NCBI GenBank assembly: GCA_947259435.1
Contig: CAMYMP010000020.1
Coordinates: forward strand, 1-8,911
DNA: 8,911 nt
From: an uncultured Woeseiaceae bacterium
GTDB lineage: Bacteria; Pseudomonadota; Gammaproteobacteria; Woeseiales; Woeseiaceae
Reading direction: 5' to 3'
Part shown: positions 4,140 through 8,911 of the stretch, in pieces
How positions within the stretch are numbered: position 1 is the first letter of the stretch
Layout of the letters: every line of letters starts with the position of its first letter
Position numbers and translations under genes: made by a program
Notes under the pieces: generated by a model
Seen by the model: the letters and a program-made list of their open reading frames with translations, nothing else
Told to the model about the DNA's origin: nothing
The model's database searches: none

Positions 4140-6502
4140 GCCCGCTCGTTTCGAAGCTTGACCGCTCCGCACATCAAATCAATCGAATGAATGAAGTCGC
4201 GTTGCGCGAAACGGGTACCGCTGCTCCACCTGACTTCCACGCCGGCGGCAGCTGATCCCGCAGGGCAGGTCGACCAGGCAGTCCACTTGAAACAGTTGGG
4301 ATGTGCTTTTTCACCTAGAAAGTTATTGCCCGACGACAGCGAACCATCCTCCATCACTGCTCGCGTCTCGAGCTTAAAACCCTTTAATCGATTGTTTGCT
4401 GCGTTACGGCAGACCATTAGACCAGTGATAACTTTATCGCCAAGCGCCCATGACCATAGGATGTCGGGAAATCGACCTGAATCGTGGCAGTGATCAGTGT
4501 CCTTTGTGGTTTTATCAAGGAGTTCGATTCTAATTTGACACGGTTTGTCATTAGTCTCCGCGATATATATCGATCTGAGCGGGGCGAGATTTCCGTCAAT
4601 GATTAGCAGTTGCTTTGCGTCGTTTTCATGGCCAGCCGCGAACGGCAAATTCGTACTAACAAGAACAGAGTGATCGATGTAAATTTTAGAGGCTACATCG
4701 TCCTGAGTTAGGCATCCGCGTGCGACGCGAGCACCGTCAGCGCTTTGCTCTGCCTGGTCGCACTGCTCGTCTGCGGTGTTGTTGTATACAACGATCGCGA
4801 GCTCTTTCGAGTGATTGCCCTGAATCGAGTCACGCAATGGCCTGCCGTCTTCAGCATTTAACCAGACACGCGGACGCCAATACATCTGCGTCGTTCCCTC
4901 CGCAAATTTGAGGTTGGTCGGCACCGGCAGCGTGATCGGGATCTCCCGCTCGTCAGTCGGCTTACCTTCAGCTGTATTGATCGTCAGGTCGTACGATGGG
5001 CTTGGCGTCCCCGGCCCGACGTTCGTGACAAGCTTTACATTCGGAATCTTGTTCGCCGGGTCATCTTTGGAGATACGAATCTTGACCGTTACTTCGTCAC
5101 CCGGATATAGACCCTTCTTATCGGCTGAATTCGGCACCATGCCCTCGATGCGCCAGTCAGCGGTTTTTAGCATCGCCTGGCCGTCTTTCGAATCGATCAG
5201 CTCCTCGGTTTCATCAGCGGTTGTTAGCGGTGGCTCAAATACTGACGCATCGGCGTCGCGTAGCGGGCTATCATCGATTGCCGTGCCGGCCGCTGCGTCC
5301 CTGCGTGCCTCTTCCTCCATCTGATCGATGAATTGCTGCTGTGGGCTGCGGGCAGGATCTTCGAAGGCCTCGCGTTCCGCGTCGGTGATTGCGCCACCTG
5401 ACCCGGGACCCGGAGAATCTCCGGAATCCTGGGCGGACGAAGCTGAGCTTTCACTTCCTTCGAACATGTCTCCGGGAAATTGCTCTTCGTCACCTTCAAA
5501 CATATCGCCTGGAAACTGTTGCTCGTCTCCGTCGAACATGTCTCCAGGGAATTGCTGTTCGTCGGGGTCGAACATGTCACCGGGAAACTGTTGTTCGCGC
5601 CCGACATCTTCATAAGAAAGATCGCCGCTGCCATCGCCGTCAACAAGATCGCTGGAAGCGTCTGACCGGGCAAAGATTTCGCCGCCGTGTTGGCCGCTGC
5701 TCGCCCGTCGTAGCCCGCCCATAATTTGCTGAAGCTCGTCTTCCGGCAGCGCACGGTTGTAAATCATCAGATGATCGATAGCGCCACGAAACTTCGACGA
5801 GCTGCCCGAACTGATCGAGCCCAGTAGCAGTTGCGGCGTGACAGTTTTCTCTTTGTAGATTTTGACTGCCTCAGACGTGCGCCCGTTGGTGAATAGACTC
5901 AGAACAACGTGTGGCTCGACAGCACCGTCCTCTGTGGTCCGATCTTCGATCTTGCGAGTCAGCGCGACCATCTGCCAGCCACCACGCATGCCGGGATGGT
6001 CAGAGTTGCTTATGACTGCTTTATTCGATAGTGCTGCGAAGTACGGAATATCCTTGTTGTGATTACTGAGCCACACGAGGCCTTCACCGTCGCTGAACAC
6101 GTAGCCGGTGTTATAAAACTCGTCAACGAGCTCGGGATCATCGGGTAGCGGCTCTGGTTCCACCATCGCGATAATCGTCAAATCGGGTGTTGCCGCGATA
6201 TCGAGATTGATCGGCAGCTGGACTATCGCGTCACCGTTAAATTGAATGGCGCCGTCGATGTAACCGTTAGTGTGGGTAACGCCCTCCATAGATGTTGCTC
6301 GCACACCGGTTACTTCATCAACAATCGAACCGTCCATTGAAAAAAAGTGTATGGGGCCGAACGGATAGTCCGGCTCGCCGCCCACTCTCTTGTCTTCGAG
6401 TGGGTCACCCTGCAGGGCAGCCGGTAGCTCGACTTGCGCAGCAGCGGTGGCGGCAAAAACGATAGTGATTAACAACGAACACGCAAGACGATGGATATTC
6501 AT
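4136..6502 (-). CDS. Secreted multidomain protein: LamG domain, EF-hand-like loop, FPGDMF repeats
   Basis: A 788-residue exported protein, the largest of the operon. The signal peptide MNIHRLACSLLITIVFAATA ends near AAA|QV (residue 22/23). Residues 49-256 form a LamG/concanavalin-like jelly roll: FFSMDGSIVDEVTG at the start, YIDGAIQFNG, GGWQMVALTRK, and the closing FRGAIDHLMIYNRALPEDEL. Such domains bind glycans or proteins, often with calcium. Residues 288-299, DGDGSGDLSYED, fit an EF-hand calcium loop. Four 12-residue E-Q-Q-F-P-G-D-M-F repeats follow (303-350), then an acidic linker, a beta-sandwich-like region (about 447-573, YPGDEVTVKIRISKDD) and a Cys-rich C-terminal domain (about 581-778, eight Cys, with GLMVCRN and STCPAG) that I do not recognise. 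It starts one base after the preceding stop (TGACATG), with GAGGG six bases upstream. A surface or periplasmic adhesion or scaffold role is inferred. Confidence 0.82.
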   Translation of the reverse strand: MNIHRLACSLLITIVFAATAAAQVELPAALQGDPLEDKRVGGEPDYPFGPIHFFSMDGSIVDEVTGVRATSMEGVTHTNGYIDGAIQFNGDAIVQLPINLDIAATPDLTIIAMVEPEPLPDDPELVDEFYNTGYVFSDGEGLVWLSNHNKDIPYFAALSNKAVISNSDHPGMRGGWQMVALTRKIEDRTTEDGAVEPHVVLSLFTNGRTSEAVKIYKEKTVTPQLLLGSISSGSSSKFRGAIDHLMIYNRALPEDELQQIMGGLRRASSGQHGGEIFARSDASSDLVDGDGSGDLSYEDVGREQQFPGDMFDPDEQQFPGDMFDGDEQQFPGDMFEGDEEQFPGDMFEGSESSASSAQDSGDSPGPGSGGAITDAEREAFEDPARSPQQQFIDQMEEEARRDAAAGTAIDDSPLRDADASVFEPPLTTADETEELIDSKDGQAMLKTADWRIEGMVPNSADKKGLYPGDEVTVKIRISKDDPANKIPNVKLVTNVGPGTPSPSYDLTINTAEGKPTDEREIPITLPVPTNLKFAEGTTQMYWRPRVWLNAEDGRPLRDSIQGNHSKELAIVVYNNTADEQCDQAEQSADGARVARGCLTQDDVASKIYIDHSVLVSTNLPFAAGHENDAKQLLIIDGNLAPLRSIYIAETNDKPCQIRIELLDKTTKDTDHCHDSGRFPDILWSWALGDKVITGLMVCRNAANNRLKGFKLETRAVMEDGSLSSGNNFLGEKAHPNCFKWTAWSTCPAGSAAAGVEVRWSSGTRFAQRDFIHSIDLMCGAVKLRNERA
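5453..5596 (-). repeat. Four tandem 36-bp coding repeats
   Basis: Four consecutive 12-codon units encode EQQFPGDMFDPD, EQQFPGDMFDGD, EQQFPGDMFEGD and EEQFPGDMFEGS. The DNA copies have drifted mostly at third positions: Pro is CCC, CCT, CCA, CCC and Gly is GGT, GGA, GGC, GGA across the units, while QFPGDMF never changes. The units are therefore not fresh duplications, and the peptide appears to be under selection. Confidence 0.9.
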
Positions 6503-6503
6503 G

Positions 6504-7349
6504 TCAGCCCTCGGGGTCGAAAGGTAGGTTTGTAAAGGATCCGGCGACTGCCAGGCGGTCGGATTGATTTGCCGTATCGAATGTGAATACGCCCGAAATA
6601 GTGCCGTTCGATGCTTCGCTGACCGTCAACTGGCCGCTTTCGACACGATCGAACCACGTGTGGTTGTCATCGTAGAAGGCGACAGGAATCGAGCTTGTCG
6701 CCTGCGCGCCATTGGGCACGAGTTCCTTGAGCGAATAAGTCCCCGGGGTTGCCAGGTACCCGCAGTCTGTGGTGATGCGAATTGCCGGATAATTGAATAT
6801 GTGCGCGATGGACAACTGGCAGTTGCCGTCAGGCCGTTGGCGAACGGATCCGGCCAACTCACCCGGGTACCAGTCGGGCCCATCAACTGGTTGCAAAGAT
6901 ACTTCCAGCGGCCGCGCATCGTCTGTTGCGGTGCCCTTGGCGAGAGACTCTTCCTTTGCGATCTTCCAGCGTCCGCCGTCGCGATGCATCAGTACCGTGA
7001 TCGCCACCGGCCGGCCCGACTCGGTGTGTCCCGCAATTAATAATATCGATTCATCGACAACGTCCTGAAGCTGCTCTTCATGGAGTCGCTTGACGACAGC
7101 GCGGGATTTTTGGAACTGCGCCAGCCAGGCATCATTTGCTTTTGCCTCTGCCCGCAGTACGTCGAGATCATAATCCGTGTAGCACGCCAGGACACCGCGC
7201 GTACTTGTCGCTTCGGCGATCGCTTTGTCGCAATCGAGGTAAGCCTCGTACGGTGTGCGACTATCCGAGCACCCGGGCGCAGCAAGGGTCAGTACACACA
7301 AAGTCACTGCAAGTTTTGCGATTTGAATTGTTGAGCGACTGCGTAGCAT
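6504..7349 (-). CDS. Two-domain lipoprotein, first gene of the envelope operon
   Basis: This is a 281-residue predicted lipoprotein. The signal region IAKLAVTLCVLTLAAPGC gives lipid Cys27 (the -2 Pro is unusual but tolerable). Residues 34-140 are a mixed helix-strand domain: helices in YEAYLDCDKAIAEATSTRG and the VLRAEAKAND region, then strands ending VAITVLMHRDGGRWKIAKEES. This is the arrangement of NTF2-like or DUF4878-like lipoproteins, where the last strand carries GxWKI. Residues 148-281 are a beta-rich domain with Cys177 and Cys196 and the pattern SGQLTVSE, TISGVFTFD, LAVAGSFTNLPF, as in lipocalin-like bacterial domains. Both domain assignments are by eye. The start at 7349 has GAGG six bases upstream. 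It is the promoter-proximal gene and lies back to back with the sigma factor gene across a 138-bp control region. Function unknown. Confidence 0.78.
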   Translation of the reverse strand: MLRSRSTIQIAKLAVTLCVLTLAAPGCSDSRTPYEAYLDCDKAIAEATSTRGVLACYTDYDLDVLRAEAKANDAWLAQFQKSRAVVKRLHEEQLQDVVDESILLIAGHTESGRPVAITVLMHRDGGRWKIAKEESLAKGTATDDARPLEVSLQPVDGPDWYPGELAGSVRQRPDGNCQLSIAHIFNYPAIRITTDCGYLATPGTYSLKELVPNGAQATSSIPVAFYDDNHTWFDRVESGQLTVSEASNGTISGVFTFDTANQSDRLAVAGSFTNLPFDPEG

Positions 7350-7389
7350 GGTGCGCCTCGTTTCTTCCTCTCTGCCGGTAAATACGAAG

Positions 7390-7430
7390 ATTTCGCCGTT
7401 GAGCCGCCACTTTTTGTGTCAAATTTCGCC
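7390..7430. promoter_or_regulatory. Spaced direct repeats in the divergent control region
   Basis: ATTTCGCC occurs at 7390-7397 and again at 7423-7430, start to start 33 bp, about three helical turns, so both copies face the same side of the DNA. Between them lies a small inverted repeat, TTTG-TGT-CAAA (7413-7423). Placement between the divergent operon and the sigma gene suits an operator or activator site for either. No bound protein can be named. Confidence 0.3.
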
Positions 7431-7448
7431 CGTCGCCGCGTAACTGAC

Positions 7449-7457
7449 TGATAGTAT
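7449..7457 (+). promoter_or_regulatory. Possible extended -10 element for the sigma factor gene
   Basis: TGATAGTAT at 7449-7457 resembles an extended -10 box (TG-N-TATAAT). It lies 30 nt before the TTG start at 7488. No good -35 sits 17 bp upstream, which is compatible with extended -10 promoters but also with chance. An ECF sigma may instead read its own promoter of unknown consensus here. Confidence 0.25.
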
Positions 7458-7487
7458 TGGGATCAAGGTGTCGAGGGAGAAGGCCGG

Positions 7488-8051
7488 TTGGATGCGCGTG
7501 CGGATATAACAAGACTGATAGAGGCTCATCGGGATGGCGATGGTGACGCGTTCGATCGTGCGGTTGAGTTGCTTTACGGCGAGCTACATGGCCTCGCACA
7601 TTTTCAGCTCGCGAAGTTTCACAACCAGGCCACGCTGCATACGACGGCTGTCGTCAACGAAGCCTATGTTCGCCTGCGTGAAGCCTCGTCAGGTGCAGTC
7701 GATCGGAAACACTTTCTCGGCATTGCGGCCAAGGCGATGCGGCATGTAGTAATCGATTATGCGCGCAAGCGCTCGGCAGAAAAGCGTGGCGGCGACCTGA
7801 TGCGGGTCGAACTTGACGATGCTGACGCAGCCGTTGCGGCTCAGGCCGATCAGCTTCTGCTTATCGATCAGTCATTGCAGGAACTGGCCAGGACCAGTGA
7901 TCGGCTGGTAAAGGTGTTTGAATGCAAGTTCTTCGCCGGCCTGGACGATGATGAAACGGCCGCAGCCCTCGATTTGTCCAAGCGCACTGCGCAACGTGAT
8001 TGGATGAAAGCCCGTGCATTGCTGGCCGAGTATCTGTCACAGCAGGAGTAA
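7488..8051 (+). CDS. ECF-type RNA polymerase sigma factor (PF07638 / ECF43-like)
   Basis: A 187-residue sigma factor. Region 2 covers about residues 20-97: the TTAVVNEAYVRL motif (52-63) and HFLGIAAKAMRHVVIDYARKR (75-95) are typical of the Sigma70_ECF family, including the KRGG that follows. Region 4 covers about 125-182, with VFECKFFAGLDDDETAAALDLSKRT as the helix-turn-helix that reads the -35 box and RDWMKARALL after it. The start is TTG: it is the only start codon in frame at the right place, and a GGGAG plus AGG tract stands 4-12 nt before it. Members of this family usually lie next to Ser/Thr kinase genes and lack a classical anti-sigma factor, as here. It is divergent from the exported-protein operon, which is a reasonable but untested target. 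Confidence 0.9.
   Translation: MDARADITRLIEAHRDGDGDAFDRAVELLYGELHGLAHFQLAKFHNQATLHTTAVVNEAYVRLREASSGAVDRKHFLGIAAKAMRHVVIDYARKRSAEKRGGDLMRVELDDADAAVAAQADQLLLIDQSLQELARTSDRLVKVFECKFFAGLDDDETAAALDLSKRTAQRDWMKARALLAEYLSQQE
8044..8048 (+). promoter_or_regulatory. Shine-Dalgarno serving the short ORF between sigma factor and kinase
   Basis: AGGAG, overlapping the last codons of the sigma gene, stands 6 nt before ATG 8055. Neither possible kinase start (8093 or 8108) has a comparable site, so ribosomes loading here would translate the short ORF first. Confidence 0.5.
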
Positions 8052-8054
8052 GTG

Positions 8055-8111
8055 ATGGCGGGTTCAGCACCAGTTCTGCGTATAACAATAAGATGCCAGA
8101 CCCACCGATGA
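8055..8111 (+). CDS. Possible 18-residue leader peptide coupled to the kinase
   Basis: ATG 8055 opens an 18-codon frame, MAGSAPVLRITIRCQTHR, that ends in TGA at 8109-8111. That stop overlaps the kinase ATG at 8108 as ATGA. It has the best ribosome-binding site of the sigma-kinase junction (AGGAG at 6 nt). The peptide has no recognisable domain, and its value may lie only in carrying ribosomes to the kinase start. Chance is a fair alternative for so short a frame, and a frameshift near the kinase N-terminus is another. Confidence 0.35.
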   Translation: MAGSAPVLRITIRCQTHR

Positions 8112-8911
8112 AGCCAGAACCCGCTAACCAGGCCGACTGGAGAACACTCGAGACCGTACTCGACGAGCTGCTCGATGCGGACGTGGCGGATCGCCCCGCC
8201 ATCCTGGATGCGCTGCGCTCTCGCAACGAATCGCTGGCCAAACGTGCCGAAGAGTTGCTCAAGCTGGCGCTAGACGATACGGCATTACCGAACAATCTCG
8301 GCGACGCGGCAGCTGAGTTGTTTTCGGCGCTGGCTGAAGAAGATGTGCGCGCACACCTCGGCGAGCGGCTGGGGCCATATCGAATTGTCGAAATCGTCAG
8401 CCGCGGCGGCATGGGTATTGTCTTTCGCGGTGAGCGTGCTGACGGGGCGTTCGAACAATCCGTCGCCATCAAACTAATTCCGGACTCGATTGCCAGTGAC
8501 GGTGCCCGCGTGCTGTTTGATCGTGAGCGCCAGTACCTGGCCCGGCTCGAGCACCCGAATATTGCACGCATTATCGACGCGGGCGTGACCAAAAAGAACA
8601 CGCCGTATTACATCATGGAGTTCGTTGACGGCGTATCGATCGACAAATACGTACAAAGTATCGGCGCTCGCACACGGCAGATTCTGAACTACTTTTTGCA
8701 ACTCTGCGATGCGGTTGCCTACTGTCACCGCTCCATGGTCGTTCACGGTGACATCAAGCCGGGAAACATCCTCGTAGCGGACGATCGGGTTCGGCTCGTG
8801 GACTTCGGTATAGGTCGGCTGCTCGAAGACACGGATGACGGGCAATCGGAGTCCCCGGTTCACGCATTTTCGCCCGGTTTTGCCGCGCCCGAACAAAAAC
8901 AGGGCGGAGTC
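8108..8911 (+). CDS. Serine/threonine protein kinase, N-terminal part (runs off the window)
   Basis: 268 codons are present, without a stop. Residues 9-60 are the helical lead-in usual for kinases paired with ECF43-type sigma factors (ADWRTLETVLDELLDADVADR). The kinase domain starts near residue 87 (LGPYRIVEIVSRGGMG, glycine loop), with VAIK Lys122, the likely alpha-C Glu140 before YLARLEHPNI, the catalytic loop HGDIKPGN (213-220, Asp215), DFG 232-234 and APE 260-262. All catalytic residues are present, so it should be active; HRD is replaced by HGD, making it a non-RD kinase. The C-terminal part, often a membrane span plus TPR or WD40 repeats in this class, is outside the window. An in-frame ATG at 8093 is also possible; 8108 is preferred because it overlaps the leader stop as ATGA. 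It probably controls the sigma factor or its output. Confidence 0.88.
   Translation, partial: MKPEPANQADWRTLETVLDELLDADVADRPAILDALRSRNESLAKRAEELLKLALDDTALPNNLGDAAAELFSALAEEDVRAHLGERLGPYRIVEIVSRGGMGIVFRGERADGAFEQSVAIKLIPDSIASDGARVLFDRERQYLARLEHPNIARIIDAGVTKKNTPYYIMEFVDGVSIDKYVQSIGARTRQILNYFLQLCDAVAYCHRSMVVHGDIKPGNILVADDRVRLVDFGIGRLLEDTDDGQSESPVHAFSPGFAAPEQKQGGV

Noticed and set aside
4908..5724. Long plus-strand frames opposite the LamG gene
   Set aside because: They are antisense shadows of a well-supported gene; their repeats mirror the FPGDMF repeats.
7417..7422. Perfect TTGACA -35 box on the minus strand before the envelope operon
   Set aside because: The -10 position 17 bp downstream reads ACGGCG and no TATAAT-like box lies at 15-19 bp, so it is not a convincing housekeeping promoter.
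7861..8601. 246-codon minus-strand frame opposite the sigma and kinase genes
   Set aside because: Ser/Arg-rich antisense shadow of two clear genes, with no domain of its own.

Overview
The window most likely comes from a Gammaproteobacterium with moderate-to-high GC. The suggestion rests on the protein style (lipoprotein signal peptides, a DUF4412-type exported protein, a PF07638-type ECF sigma factor next to a Ser/Thr kinase) and on a tRNA-Phe-like fragment with gammaproteobacterial features. I cannot fix the genus.

Layout. Positions 3-146 (+) hold the last 47 codons of a c-type-cytochrome-like protein, followed by a hairpin at 170-203 that may be its terminator. Positions 147-580 hold no credible gene. 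They carry an unusual run of small perfect hairpins (322-409) joined directly to a decayed tRNA-Phe-like sequence on the minus strand (415-468). Positions 581-7349 (-) are one compact run of seven genes with 1-bp or 4-bp overlaps or short gaps. In transcription order they are: a 281-aa lipoprotein, a 788-aa secreted LamG protein with an EF-hand-like loop and four 12-residue repeats, a 182-aa lipoprotein, a 208-aa exported protein, a DUF4412-type exported protein interrupted by a frameshift, a 378-aa exported helical protein and a 130-aa lipoprotein. All seven begin with a signal peptide or lipobox. Positions 7350-7487 are a divergent control region. Positions 7488-8051 (+) encode an ECF sigma factor that starts at TTG. 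A possible 18-codon leader ORF follows, overlapping by ATGA the start of a Ser/Thr protein kinase that runs off the right edge.

How it may work together. This is inference. The sigma factor and kinase look like a signalling pair, and the divergent seven-gene operon looks like its envelope output. Three of the exported proteins end in a similar beta-rich domain with one internal Cys and one Cys at or next to the C-terminus, recalling the LpqH-type lipoprotein domain. The LamG protein, with its Ca-binding-like loop and acidic repeats, is the natural candidate for a surface adhesion or scaffold component. I recognise no described system with this gene set.
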